From JAXHUE01 sp034189655 (GTDB lineage: Bacteria > Chloroflexota > Dehalococcoidia > E44-bin15): a stretch of 64,000 nucleotides of DNA. The DNA is taken from positions 58,551-122,550 of the forward strand of contig JAXHUE010000001.1 of the NCBI GenBank assembly GCA_034189655.1, read 5' to 3'. Shown piece after piece: positions 32,071 to 43,378 of the stretch. The notes below the pieces were generated by a model. That model made no database searches and was not told the origin of the DNA. It saw only the letters and a list, made by a program, of their open reading frames with translations. A program made the translations under genes and the position numbers. How positions within the stretch are numbered: position 1 is the stretch's first letter; each line of letters opens with the position of its first letter.

Positions 32071-32823
32071 CTACTTTCGGCCGACGACCAGCGCCTGAAA
32101 CCCGATGAGCGAGTTCAAGGCCGGGCTCTCGACATGGTAGAGCCCTGTCCTGCAGAAGAGGGTGAGCAGCCTCTGCGCCCACTTCTGCAGCGGCGGAGGG
32201 GCCGCCTGGTCAAGGAAGAAGGCCTTGAGCATGTAGAACTGGCAGCCGAAGGCAAAGCCATCGCTGGCCACCGGGCGGAGGCCAGCGCGTGCCATGAGCC
32301 GCGATAGCTCAAAGGTGGAGAGGCTGGCCTCAGGGTAGAAGAGGAAGCGCTTCCCCAGAAGGAGCTTGGTGAGCGAGTGCACCACGGCGAACTTGTTGGG
32401 CGTGGAGATGAGCACGATGCCACCGCGGCGACAGACCCTGGCGTGCTCCCTCACCATCTCCTGCGACCTCTCGATGGGGAAGTGCTCGATCACACCCTCT
32501 GAGTAGACCACATCGAAGCTCTCGTCGCGGAAGGGCAGGGCAAAGCCAGTGCCGCGCACCGCCTCGACCTCGGCCCCGTTCAAGCGGGAGTAGTGAGGTA
32601 TGGAGGCAAAGGCCCCGTCGTTCACGTCTACGCCCACGCCGCTGCAGTCCAGCTCCCCGCAGATGCGGGTCAGTATGCGGCCGGAGCCGAAGCCCACCTC
32701 CAGCACCCGCGACCGGGGAGGGATGTACTTCTTGAAGCCCCTGTAGGCGTAGGGGAAATGCCAGATATCGCCCTCAAGCCACTCCGGCACATAGAGCCAG
32801 CATGGCGTTTGCTCACGGGACAT
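32071..32823 (-). CDS. Class I SAM-dependent methyltransferase
   Basis: 250 residues. SAM motif I is VLEVGFGSGRIL; VGVDVNDGAF and FDVVYSEGVIEHF match the later motifs of the methyltransf_11 fold. The N-terminal YAYRGFKKYIPPRSRV is typical of small-molecule or lipid/quinone-type methyltransferases. AAGGAG precedes the ATG. It starts 12 bases after the Mth938-like gene, so they are probably co-transcribed. Substrate unknown. Confidence 0.82.
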   Translation of the reverse strand: MSREQTPCWLYVPEWLEGDIWHFPYAYRGFKKYIPPRSRVLEVGFGSGRILTRICGELDCSGVGVDVNDGAFASIPHYSRLNGAEVEAVRGTGFALPFRDESFDVVYSEGVIEHFPIERSQEMVREHARVCRRGGIVLISTPNKFAVVHSLTKLLLGKRFLFYPEASLSTFELSRLMARAGLRPVASDGFAFGCQFYMLKAFFLDQAAPPPLQKWAQRLLTLFCRTGLYHVESPALNSLIGFQALVVGRK

Positions 32824-32835
32824 CGCGCTCCTTGA

Positions 32836-33195
32836 CTAGCATGTGATGTGGATGATGGCGGCCACTTTCTTCCCCTCGCCGACGCCCTGGTTCCACCGCT
32901 CCACCGCCTGGTGAGAGGGGAGGACAGAGAGCTCCACGTTCATCTGCCGGGCGTGGCCCCTCACCTCGTCGGAGACGTTGGCCTTCGAGTCGGTGCCGAT
33001 GCCCACTATGACCTGCTCCGCCCCCTCCCTGGCGAGGGCCTCGATCTCCTCCTTCTTGAAGGTGTGGTCGCCGAACATCCAGAAGCCGCCCTTCCTCACC
33101 GTCACCGTTCCGTCGGGGCCAAAGATGAGGTCGCGCCGGTACTTCTTGCCGTCGACCACGATAGAGCCGAAGCTGAAGCTGTCTATCCTGGCCAT
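32836..33195 (-). CDS. Mth938-like (DUF498/NDUFAF3) domain protein
   Basis: 119 residues, the usual size of a single Mth938 domain. FSFGSIVVDGKKY, EQVIVGIGTD and an ending with KVAAIIHITC match the family, whose mitochondrial member NDUFAF3 helps assemble respiratory complex I. In bacteria its role is not established. AGAGGAGG lies before the ATG. Presence in a genome with NuoE/NuoF-type complexes is suggestive but not evidence of a link. Confidence 0.83.
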   Translation of the reverse strand: MARIDSFSFGSIVVDGKKYRRDLIFGPDGTVTVRKGGFWMFGDHTFKKEEIEALAREGAEQVIVGIGTDSKANVSDEVRGHARQMNVELSVLPSHQAVERWNQGVGEGKKVAAIIHITC

Positions 33196-33242
33196 TGCCG
33201 AAACCTCCTCTACCGGGCCAAAGGCCCGACTCCCACCTTCAC

Positions 33243-33267
33243 AAAAAACCAGGCTGCCCCATCCTGG
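33243..33267 (-). terminator. Intrinsic terminator after cvpA
   Basis: On the minus strand CCAGG-A-TG, GGG loop, CA-G-CCTGG (one mismatch), then TTTTTT. It separates cvpA from the downstream Mth938-like gene. Confidence 0.7.
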
Positions 33268-33316
33268 GGGTACCCTGCCCCGTGCCGCACTGCCCGCCGC
33301 ACCACCAGCCGGGTCA

Positions 33317-33802
33317 CTACTGGAAGAACTGGCTCACCACGTCGAACTCCGCGGGGAGCAGTGCCAGGATGGCGGGGAACCTGCCCAGGAGAAACGCGGC
33401 TATGCCCGACTGCTGCACCACCTCGACCCCGAGCTGGAACTTGACACAGGCGGCAAGGATGGCCGCCGTCATGATGGCGCCCAGCAGCAGCCCCAGGATG
33501 CCCCCTCCGAGCATGTCCGCCCAGCCCAGGTACATCCTCCTCAGCAGTCTCTTTAAGAGCAGGGCCAGGATGATGGCGACGATAAGGACCACGACAACGA
33601 TGATGGCAAAGGCCGTCCACTTGGCATACTCCGGGTTGTCGATGGGCAGCCAGCCCCCGACCACGTTGTAGTATCTCCCCGCGAGCACGATGCCCCCGAT
33701 GAGGCCGGCGAGGGGCAGTATCGTGCTTATCATCCCACGCCACACCCCCAGGAGCGTTGACAGCACCAGGAACACTATGATCAGTATATCGAGCCAGTGC
33801 AC
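33317..33802 (-). CDS. CvpA family membrane protein
   Basis: 161 residues from the GTG at 33802, chosen because AAGGAGG lies 5-6 bases upstream and because V-HWLDILIIVF matches the usual CvpA start; a GTG at 33820 is possible. Four hydrophobic segments are visible (about 5-22, 24-42, 62-85 and 95-120), with a conserved WRGM after the first. CvpA proteins are inner-membrane proteins linked in E. coli to colicin V production and envelope stress; the true activity is unknown. Confidence 0.85.
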   Translation of the reverse strand: MHWLDILIIVFLVLSTLLGVWRGMISTILPLAGLIGGIVLAGRYYNVVGGWLPIDNPEYAKWTAFAIIVVVVLIVAIILALLLKRLLRRMYLGWADMLGGGILGLLLGAIMTAAILAACVKFQLGVEVVQQSGIAAFLLGRFPAILALLPAEFDVVSQFFQ

Positions 33803-33929
33803 GAGCGCCTCCTTCCCCACTATTTAATTGGCATCTCCGGTGCCCCACGACGAAAAGAGTGCATGCGCAGTGCAACGCTGCGCCGGACACCAGTTTACCA
33901 CATTAAGCCCTGCCGGGCAAAAACCCCCA

Positions 33930-33958
33930 TTGACAACGGGACGGGAATGGGTCATAAT
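33930..33958 (+). promoter_or_regulatory. Promoter of fur-feoA-feoB
   Basis: TTGACA, 17-base spacer, CATAAT. It is followed directly by the Fur-box-like sequence at 33965-33983. Confidence 0.7.
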
Positions 33959-33964
33959 GTTATT

Positions 33965-33983
33965 GCAAATAGTTCTCATTATC
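33965..33983 (+). promoter_or_regulatory. Fur-box-like operator
   Basis: GCAAATAGTTCTCATTATC matches 13 of 19 positions of the E. coli Fur consensus, with the right half matching fully. It overlaps the expected transcription start, so Fur bound with iron would block its own operon. Confidence 0.65.
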
Positions 33984-34011
33984 CATTAAACCCCGACGGG
34001 GGAGGGCGACC

Positions 34012-34416
34012 ATGGAGACAGCGCAGTTCGGGGGACAGAGGCTCACCAGCCAGAGGAGACTGCTCATAGATATACTGAGCAACGCGCAGGGACACCTGGA
34101 TGCCGATGAGCTCTACCGCCAGGCCCGGGAGCGGGACCCGCGGATAAGCCTGTCCACGGTCTATCGCACACTGCGCCTCTTCAAGGAGGCCGGGATGGTC
34201 GAGGAGCGCCGCCTCGGAGAGGGGCACCACCACTACGAGAGAAAGGGCGAGAGAGAGCACCACCACATCGTGTGCCTCGACTGCGGAAAGGTGCTGGAGT
34301 TCGAGTCACCCCTCACCGACAGGCTGAAGGAGGAGGTGAGCTCGATGAGCGGCTTCGAGGTGGTGAGCGCCGAGCTCTACATGGACGGCTACTGCCATCT
34401 GTGCCGTCGGGGATAG
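34012..34416 (+). CDS. fur: Ferric uptake regulator (Fur) family repressor
   Basis: 134 residues. The N-terminal winged helix includes RISLSTVYRTLRLFKEAGMV. The metal-binding region has HHHYERKGEREHHHIVCLDCGKV, with the Cys-x2-Cys structural zinc pair, and a second CHLC pair near the C-terminus. It could be Fur, Zur or PerR by sequence alone. The feoA and feoB genes downstream and the Fur-like box upstream favour iron. GGAGGG precedes the ATG. Confidence 0.9.
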   Translation: METAQFGGQRLTSQRRLLIDILSNAQGHLDADELYRQARERDPRISLSTVYRTLRLFKEAGMVEERRLGEGHHHYERKGEREHHHIVCLDCGKVLEFESPLTDRLKEEVSSMSGFEVVSAELYMDGYCHLCRRG

Positions 34417-34507
34417 GGGTGCCGCGGTGGCTGGCAGTGCCACCTCGTAAGATGGGTGCAGCAACCATGATAGGTATCACCAGCCAAGTTAAGGGAAAGG
34501 CCACTGG

Positions 34508-34762
34508 ATGAGCGAGAAGGTCTCAACTACACTGCGACAGATGCGAGCGGGGCAGAGCGGCACCGTGAGCCAGATAGCGGGCGGACACGGGCTTACAAAC
34601 CGCTTGAACTCCCTGGGTATCAGGCCAGGGCGAAAGATAACCAAGCTGAGCGCCATGATGATGCGAGGGCCAGTGACGGTACAGGTAGGCCAGAGCCAGG
34701 TCGCCATTGGCTTCGGGATGGCAGGAAAGATAATCGTCTCCCTTGACGGGGACAAGCCGTGA
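34508..34762 (+). CDS. feoA: FeoA family ferrous iron transport protein
   Basis: 84 residues with the FeoA SH3-like pattern: LRQMRAGQSGTVSQI, NRLNSLGIRPGRKI and VAIGFGMAGKI. FeoA is a small cytoplasmic protein that assists FeoB. Its stop overlaps the feoB GTG by four bases. It lies 91 bases after fur. Confidence 0.92.
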   Translation: MSEKVSTTLRQMRAGQSGTVSQIAGGHGLTNRLNSLGIRPGRKITKLSAMMMRGPVTVQVGQSQVAIGFGMAGKIIVSLDGDKP

Positions 34763-36519
34763 GCCCCCCCCACCCGGAAGGCGGGGAGGGAGACGTCCAC
34801 CCTCCTCGGCCCAGGAGGGTCCTCCTCATGGGGAACCCCAACGTGGGCAAGAGCGTCTTCTTCTCCCGCGTCACCGGGATAAAGGTCATCGCCTCCAACT
34901 ACCCCGGCACCACCGTCGGCTTCACCAGGGGCTCCATGAAGCTGGGCGGGGATGAAGTCGAGGTCATCGACGTCCCCGGCGCCTACACCCTGGAGCCCAC
35001 GAACAAGGCCGAAGAGGTGGCAGCGGCCATGCTCGCCGACGGCGACCTGGTGATAGACGTCGTCGACGCCACCAACCTCGAGCGCAACCTCTACCTCACG
35101 CTGGAGCTCCTGGAGCACGACATACCGCTCGTGGTGGCCTTAAACGTCTGGGACGACACCGAGCACCGGGGGATCAAGATCGACGTCGCCAGGCTGGAGG
35201 AGCTACTCGGCGTCCCCGTGGTTCCCACGGTGGCGGTGAGCGGCCAGGGGATAAAGGAGCTGGTAGAGCGCCTCCCAGAGGCGGCGTCCCCCGACGTGCC
35301 CGCCCGCACCCACGACGAGCGGTGGGTGGCCATCGGCACCATCGTCTCCGAGGTGCAGCAGATAACCCACCGCCACCACACCTGGCGGGAGCGATTGCAG
35401 GACGCATCGATAAAGCCCACGACCGGTCTCCCCCTCGCTGCGCTCATCATCGCGGCCTCATTCTTCATCATCCGCATCATCGGCGAGGGCTTAATCGGCT
35501 ACGTCATGGAGCCCCTCTTCGAGGGCCTGTGGGCCCCGCTCATGCTGAGGCTGAGCGCCCTCCTGGGGGGCTCGGGCTTCTGGCACGATATACTCATCGG
35601 CCAGCTCTTCAACGGGGAGATAGACTTCTTCCAGTCGCTCGGGGTGCTCACCACGGGGCTGTTCATCCCCTTTGGCGCCGTGCTCCCCTACATCCTCTCC
35701 TTCTACCTGGTGCTGGGCATCATGGAGGACGTGGGCTACCTGCCCCGCCTGGGGGTACTCCTGGACAACCTCATGCACCGCATCGGCCTGCACGGGTACG
35801 CCATCATCCCCACCATGCTGGGCCTGGGGTGCAGCGTGCCGGCTATCATGGCCACGAGGGTGCTGGAGAGCCGCCGCGAGCGGTTCATCGCCGCCACCCT
35901 GATCTCCATCGCCATACCCTGCGCCGCGTCCCAGGCCATGATCATCGGCCTGGTGGGGGCACAGGGGGGACAGTACGTCGCCATGGTCTACGGCACCCTG
36001 TTCGCGGTGTGGCTGGTGCTGGGCTTCATCCTGAACCGCACGGTGCGGGGCTTCAGCCCAGAGCTCTTAATCGAGATACCCAGCTACCGGCTGCCCCCGT
36101 GGCGGGCCGTCCTCTCCAAGCTGTGGATGAGGGTCTACGGCTTCATCCGCGAGGCCCTGCCTATAATCCTGCTCGCCATCTTCGTCATCGGCGTCCTCCA
36201 CACCATCGGCGTCTTCGACTTCATCGCCGCCATCGCCGCCCCACTGGTGAGCGGGGTCTTCGGGCTGCCTCAGGAGGCCGTGGTGGCCATCGTGGTCGGC
36301 TTCTTCCGCAAGGATGTCGCCATCGGCCTCCTGGCACCGCTGAGCTTAAGCGCAGGGCAACTGGTGATAGGCTCCGTGGTGCTCACCATGTTCTTCCCCT
36401 GCATCGCCGCCTTCGTGGTGCTGGCCCGCGAGCTCGGCTTAAAGGGCCTGCTCGGCGCCATGGGTATCATGATCGCCGCCACCGTGATCGTGGGCGGGCT
36501 CTTGAACCTCGCCCTGTAG
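34759..36519 (+). CDS. feoB: Ferrous iron transporter FeoB
   Basis: 586 residues beginning with GTG that overlaps the feoA stop. The N-terminal G domain has GNPNVGKSVFF (G1), the Thr-rich G2 loop GTTVGFTRG, DVPGAYTL (G3) and NVWDDTE (G4 of the FeoB type). The membrane part (about 220-586) has multiple helices, with the two Gate repeats seen as FGAVLPYILSFYLVLGIMED and the second Gate region near GFIREALPI. It imports Fe2+ across the inner membrane. No FeoC follows. It is a little shorter than the E. coli protein, as is common in anaerobes. Confidence 0.95.
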   Translation: MSPPHPEGGEGDVHPPRPRRVLLMGNPNVGKSVFFSRVTGIKVIASNYPGTTVGFTRGSMKLGGDEVEVIDVPGAYTLEPTNKAEEVAAAMLADGDLVIDVVDATNLERNLYLTLELLEHDIPLVVALNVWDDTEHRGIKIDVARLEELLGVPVVPTVAVSGQGIKELVERLPEAASPDVPARTHDERWVAIGTIVSEVQQITHRHHTWRERLQDASIKPTTGLPLAALIIAASFFIIRIIGEGLIGYVMEPLFEGLWAPLMLRLSALLGGSGFWHDILIGQLFNGEIDFFQSLGVLTTGLFIPFGAVLPYILSFYLVLGIMEDVGYLPRLGVLLDNLMHRIGLHGYAIIPTMLGLGCSVPAIMATRVLESRRERFIAATLISIAIPCAASQAMIIGLVGAQGGQYVAMVYGTLFAVWLVLGFILNRTVRGFSPELLIEIPSYRLPPWRAVLSKLWMRVYGFIREALPIILLAIFVIGVLHTIGVFDFIAAIAAPLVSGVFGLPQEAVVAIVVGFFRKDVAIGLLAPLSLSAGQLVIGSVVLTMFFPCIAAFVVLARELGLKGLLGAMGIMIAATVIVGGLLNLAL

Positions 36520-36538
36520 CCCGGCCGCGGCGAAACGC

Positions 36539-36568
36539 TTGACATTTCCCCCCCAGGCCTTACCATAG
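36539..36568 (+). promoter_or_regulatory. Promoter of the lamin-tail protein gene
   Basis: TTGACA, 18-base spacer, CATAGT; 46 bases before the ATG. Confidence 0.55.
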
Positions 36569-36614
36569 TAGCGGGCAGGGCCAGACCAGTTCACGGAGGG
36601 GGTACCTCTCAGAG

Positions 36615-38066
36615 ATGAGGGCACGCCACATAATGGCCCTTTTCATTTTCCTCGCGCTTTCTCTAGTGTTGGCCACCTCCCCGTCCTATGCCGCGCCTGG
36701 CGAGCTTCTGGCCAACGCCGGCTTCGAGCAGGACGGTGATGGCGACGGAATCCCGGACTCCTGGTCCAACTCCGCCGCCACCCTGGCCTGGGTCGAGCAC
36801 CCGGTGCACAGCGGCGACCACGCCGCCAGCCTCACCACGACCAAGGACACAGGCCTCATATACCAGGCCGTCCTGGTACAACCCGGCGGCACCTACACCG
36901 TGCGTGGGTGGGCGGTGAAGGACGACGGCAACATCCATAGCGTGCACATCCGGATACGCTGGTACCAGAGCGACGACGGCTACGGCCCCGACATCCCCAT
37001 CCATGCCTGCTCATCCCAGGCGCTGACCGACGACAGCCCCGACTATCGGGCCATGGACATAACGTGCAGCGCACCGCCCGATGCCCACTCTGCGCGCATC
37101 GAGTGCATCGTGGCCACGCTGATACCAGGCTCCGCGGGCACCGCCTACCTCGACGACATGAGCCTGGAGGGCCCCGCGCCCACACTCACACCTACAGCCA
37201 CAGCCACACCCACAGCCACGCCCGCGCCGACATCGACGCCCACCCCCTCGCCGACACCGGCCCACACCCCCTCGCCGACGCAAGCGGCGACCCCGACACC
37301 GACAGCGACGCCGCCCGCGACGCCCACTCAAGGCGAGGCGAGCATGCCGTCACCATCGCCTGCGGGCACCACGGCATCGAGGGGGCAGGTGCTCATCAAC
37401 GAGGTGCTCTACGACCCCGTGCAGAGCCCCGAGGCCAGCTTCGAGTGGGTGGAGCTGTACAACCCCACGGACAGCGCCGTGGAGCTCATAGGGTGGACCA
37501 TACGCGACAACTACGAGAGTGACCCCATCCCCCCCATCTCCCTGCCACCGGGCGGCTTCGCCGTCGTCGCAGCTACGGAGGACTTTATCAGTGCCTTCCC
37601 CCACTTCGACGGCAGCATCGTATACCTCGACGGCACCATCGGCAACGGCCTAAACAACAGCGACGGGGACCAAGTAGTCCTGGCAGACAGCGCGGGAAAC
37701 GTCGTCGATTCCCTCTCCTACGGCGGCGACGCCTCCCAGATGTCTACGCCCTGTCCCAGGGTGGCCCAGGGCCACTCGCTGGAGCGCTCGCCGCAGGGGG
37801 GCCAGTTCGCCGATAACCCCGTGCCCTCTCCAGGGGGGGGACTGTCACCACCCCCCAGCCCCACGCCCCAGCCAACGCCAACGCCGACGGTAGCGGAGAC
37901 GGCACAGCCCGCGCCCACCGCCACACAGCCCACGGCCCCGCCCACAGGCAGCCCGCCGCCGGGGCGCCCCTCGCTGCCCCAGAACGCGCAGAGGGCCATC
38001 GTCGTGGTATCGGCCCTGGCCGTCTTCGTCGTCATCCTGCTGGTCGGGAGATGGCGTAGAAGATAA
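36615..38066 (+). CDS. Surface-anchored protein with lamin-tail domain and Thr-Pro-rich linkers
   Basis: 483 residues. A signal peptide (1-27, ending SPSYAA) is followed by a beta-rich, carbohydrate-binding-module-like domain (about 29-185; LLANAGFEQDGDGDGIPDSW). A first Thr-Pro-rich linker spans about 188-250. A lamin-tail domain covers about 258-390 (VLINEVLYDP, EWVELYNPTDSAVELIGWT). A second Pro-Thr-rich linker (about 400-450) and a C-terminal membrane helix ending RWRRR complete it. The layout predicts an outward-facing, membrane-anchored protein, with linkers likely to be glycosylated. Lamin-tail domains in secreted bacterial proteins are often linked to nucleic-acid or surface binding, but no enzyme domain is seen here. 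Confidence 0.85.
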   Translation: MRARHIMALFIFLALSLVLATSPSYAAPGELLANAGFEQDGDGDGIPDSWSNSAATLAWVEHPVHSGDHAASLTTTKDTGLIYQAVLVQPGGTYTVRGWAVKDDGNIHSVHIRIRWYQSDDGYGPDIPIHACSSQALTDDSPDYRAMDITCSAPPDAHSARIECIVATLIPGSAGTAYLDDMSLEGPAPTLTPTATATPTATPAPTSTPTPSPTPAHTPSPTQAATPTPTATPPATPTQGEASMPSPSPAGTTASRGQVLINEVLYDPVQSPEASFEWVELYNPTDSAVELIGWTIRDNYESDPIPPISLPPGGFAVVAATEDFISAFPHFDGSIVYLDGTIGNGLNNSDGDQVVLADSAGNVVDSLSYGGDASQMSTPCPRVAQGHSLERSPQGGQFADNPVPSPGGGLSPPPSPTPQPTPTPTVAETAQPAPTATQPTAPPTGSPPPGRPSLPQNAQRAIVVVSALAVFVVILLVGRWRRR

Positions 38067-38095
38067 TTGCCTTCGGCCGCCCACTGGACTATAAT
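38067..38095 (+). promoter_or_regulatory. Promoter of cmk-plsC-ispH
   Basis: TTGCCT, 17-base spacer, TATAAT. The predicted start is about 11 bases before the cmk ATG, giving a very short leader. Confidence 0.65.
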
Positions 38096-38112
38096 GCTCT
38101 GTAGCAGAAGAC

Positions 38113-38775
38113 ATGTCCATCCCATCGACGATCGCCATTGACGGGCCGGTGGCATCAGGCAAGAGCACCGTGGGTGCGTGCCTGGCGCGTAGGCTCGGCT
38201 ACCGCTACGTAGACACCGGCACCATGTACCGCGCCCTCGCGCTCGTAGCGGTGAGGCTGGGCATCGACCTCGAGGACGAGGGTGAGCTGGAGAGGCTTGC
38301 CCGCGAGACCAGCATCGATGTCACCGCAGACAGCAAGGTGCTGGTCAACGGTCGCGACGTGTCGGCAGGGCTCACGCGGCGGGAGGTAGAGGCCGCCGTC
38401 TCGCTGGTGGCCAGGGCGGCCGGCGTGAGGCAGGTGCTGGTGGCACAGCAGCGCCAGATGGCCCAGGGGGGCAGCGTGGTCATGGTGGGGAGGGACATCG
38501 GTACCACCGTTATGCCCGATGCCGAGCTCAAGGTATATTTAGGTGCCTCTCCCCAGGAGAGGGCACGGCGGCGCTACAGTGAGGTGGTCAAGCGCGGCGA
38601 GGCGGCGCACCTCCCAGACATACTCGCCGACCTCGAGAGAAGGGACCGGATCGACAGCGAGCGCCTCATATCCCCGCTGCAGCCAGCAGCAGACGCCGTG
38701 GTCATAGACACCGACGGCCTCACCATAGAGCAGGTCATAGCCCAGATCATGGGCATCATGGGAGAAGGGCCTTGA
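38113..38775 (+). CDS. cmk: Cytidylate kinase
   Basis: 220 residues. The P-loop is in IDGPVASGKST (9-19); DTGTMYRALAL and VGRDIGTTVMPDAELKVYL are conserved CMP-kinase segments, and ERRDRIDSER is in the lid region. It phosphorylates CMP and dCMP. Its TGA overlaps the TTG of plsC. First gene of the cmk-plsC-ispH operon, a gene order also seen in other bacteria. Confidence 0.95.
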   Translation: MSIPSTIAIDGPVASGKSTVGACLARRLGYRYVDTGTMYRALALVAVRLGIDLEDEGELERLARETSIDVTADSKVLVNGRDVSAGLTRREVEAAVSLVARAAGVRQVLVAQQRQMAQGGSVVMVGRDIGTTVMPDAELKVYLGASPQERARRRYSEVVKRGEAAHLPDILADLERRDRIDSERLISPLQPAADAVVIDTDGLTIEQVIAQIMGIMGEGP

Positions 38776-39431
38776 GGCTATTCTACGTCCTATTCTACCA
38801 CCTGGGCACGGCGCTTATCGCCAAGCCCTTCCTGGTCCTCTTTACCCGCTGGCGCATAACCGGCAAGGAGCACTGCCCGCAGGAGGGCCCACTCATCGTG
38901 GTGGCCAACCACCTGCACCTCTTCGACCCCCCGCTGCTGGGGGCCAGCGTCTCCAGGCGGATCGTGTTCATGGCCAAGGAGGAGGTCTTTCGCCACCCCT
39001 TGGAGGGCCCGCTGGTGCGCGGCTACGGGGCCTTTCCGGTGCGGCGCGCCATCCTCGACCGTGAGGCGCTGCGGCGCGCGGAGCAGGTGCTGGCGGAAGG
39101 GCTCGCCCTGGGCATGTTCCCCGAAGGCACCAGGAGCAAGGCGGCGCAGTTGCAGCCGGGCCTCTCCGGGGCGGCGCTCCTCGCCATCCGCAGCGGTGCC
39201 CCAATCCTCCCCGTGGGCATCTCAGGGACGGACAGGCTGAAGAGCATCTCCGGCCTCTTAAGCAGGCCCACGGTGACGGTGAACATCGGGCCGCCGTTCC
39301 ACGTGTCGCAGCGCGACGGCAGGGTGACCAAGGCCCAGCTCACCGCCGCCACCGACCTCATGATGAGGCGCATCGCCGAGCTGCTCCCTGAGGGCTATCG
39401 CGGCGTCTACGGGGGGAACGGCATCTCATGA
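38772..39431 (+). CDS. plsC: 1-acyl-sn-glycerol-3-phosphate acyltransferase
   Basis: 219 residues from a TTG that overlaps the cmk stop (TTGA). The acyltransferase motif I is NHLHLFDPP (His47, Asp52) and motif III is FPEGTRSKAA. An N-terminal hydrophobic segment (about 3-25) anchors it to the membrane. It makes phosphatidic acid for membrane phospholipids. Its stop overlaps the ispH ATG by four bases. Confidence 0.9.
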   Translation: MRLFYVLFYHLGTALIAKPFLVLFTRWRITGKEHCPQEGPLIVVANHLHLFDPPLLGASVSRRIVFMAKEEVFRHPLEGPLVRGYGAFPVRRAILDREALRRAEQVLAEGLALGMFPEGTRSKAAQLQPGLSGAALLAIRSGAPILPVGISGTDRLKSISGLLSRPTVTVNIGPPFHVSQRDGRVTKAQLTAATDLMMRRIAELLPEGYRGVYGGNGIS

Positions 39432-40285
39432 GCAAGGGCCCGGTCATAGAGAAGGCCGCCGAGCTGGGGTTCTGCCTCGGCGTGAGGCGGGCCATCGATA
39501 CCATAGAGAGGACGGCCCAGGAGGTAGCGGCGGCAGAGACCCTGGGGCCTATCGTGCACAACCAGCAGGTCACGGAGCGGCTGGCCGGCCTGGGGATCAG
39601 TATCGCGCCCGACGTGAGCGCCGTCCAGTGCGATACCGTGGTCGTCAGCAGCCACGGGGTCAGCCCCCAGGTGGTGGCGGAGATAGAGGCCCGCGGGCTG
39701 CGCATGGTCGATACCACGTGTCCCTTCGTCCGCCGCGTCCAGCTCGCCGCCCGCAGGCTCGCCGATGCCGGCTTCTCCATCGTCATCTACGGCGACGAGG
39801 CCCACCCCGAGATCAACGGCGTGCTGGGATGGGCCCAGGGGAAGGGCATCGCCGCCCTGGAGTTGCCCCAGTTCACCAGGCCGCCGCGACGGGTGGGCAT
39901 ACTGTCCCAGACCACGCAGAGCTTCCCCGGCTTTCTGCGCTTCGTGTCGGAGTTCAGCCACGCATACCTGGAAGACATCCTGGAGCTGCGGGTGCTGAAC
40001 ACCATATGCGATGCCACCCTGAAGAGGCAGCAGGCGGCCCTGGAGTTGGCGCGCCGGGCAGACCTGGTCATCGTGGTGGGCTCGCGGCACAGCGCCAACA
40101 CGCGGCGCCTCGCCGAGCTCTGCACCGCCACCGGGGTGGAGACCCACCACATCGAGAGGGCAGAGGAGATAGACCCCTCGTGGCTCATCGGCCGCCACCA
40201 CATCGGGGTGACCGCCGGGGCCTCCACGCCCGACGAGGTCATCGACCAGGTGATAGCCACGCTTAAGGAGACCTCCCCACAGTGA
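39428..40285 (+). CDS. ispH: 4-hydroxy-3-methylbut-2-enyl diphosphate reductase
   Basis: 285 residues. The three [4Fe-4S]-ligand cysteines are visible: Cys16 in LGFCLGVRRA, Cys98 in DTTCPFV and Cys194 in NTICDATLKR. Substrate-binding His residues occur in PIVHNQ and SSHGV. It catalyses the last step of the MEP isoprenoid pathway using an oxygen-sensitive cluster. Start overlaps the plsC stop (ATGA). Confidence 0.95.
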   Translation: MSKGPVIEKAAELGFCLGVRRAIDTIERTAQEVAAAETLGPIVHNQQVTERLAGLGISIAPDVSAVQCDTVVVSSHGVSPQVVAEIEARGLRMVDTTCPFVRRVQLAARRLADAGFSIVIYGDEAHPEINGVLGWAQGKGIAALELPQFTRPPRRVGILSQTTQSFPGFLRFVSEFSHAYLEDILELRVLNTICDATLKRQQAALELARRADLVIVVGSRHSANTRRLAELCTATGVETHHIERAEEIDPSWLIGRHHIGVTAGASTPDEVIDQVIATLKETSPQ

Positions 40286-40353
40286 GGGCGTGGCCCCTCC
40301 GGGCCGTGGGGTGCGGGCGCGTGGCCCCGCTCGCTGTGTCCCACCCCCTCATG

Positions 40354-40362
40354 TGGTATAAT
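40354..40362 (+). promoter_or_regulatory. Extended -10 promoter of ppdK with a long leader
   Basis: TGGTATAAT (TGn plus a perfect TATAAT) without a clear -35. The leader to 40536 is about 165 bases and includes a perfect 6-bp hairpin with arms GGCCCG and CGGGCC around 40440-40460. I recognise no known riboswitch there. Confidence 0.55.
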
Positions 40363-40535
40363 GTACGATTGCCGCGTGAGCTGCCCCCACCAGGGCGGCC
40401 ACGGGGAGATGCCATACCACCGCACTGAAAAAAGGAGGGCCCGACACTGCACGGGCCATGCCCCGGGAGGGGTGGGCGCCCATCGTGCCGGAGCGCACGC
40501 GAGAGCTTGCTTTTGTTGAAGGAGTGTGAGACCGC

Positions 40536-43337
<2,802 letters not shown>

Positions 43338-43378
43338 GAGCGTGGGGGGGGTGATGGGCCATCGGTCCCGGCTGTTCC

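Noticed and set aside
37180..37330. Short tandem ACA/CCC repeats that could suggest a CRISPR or satellite
   Set aside because: They encode the Thr-Pro linker of the lamin-tail protein in frame and have no regular repeat-spacer structure.
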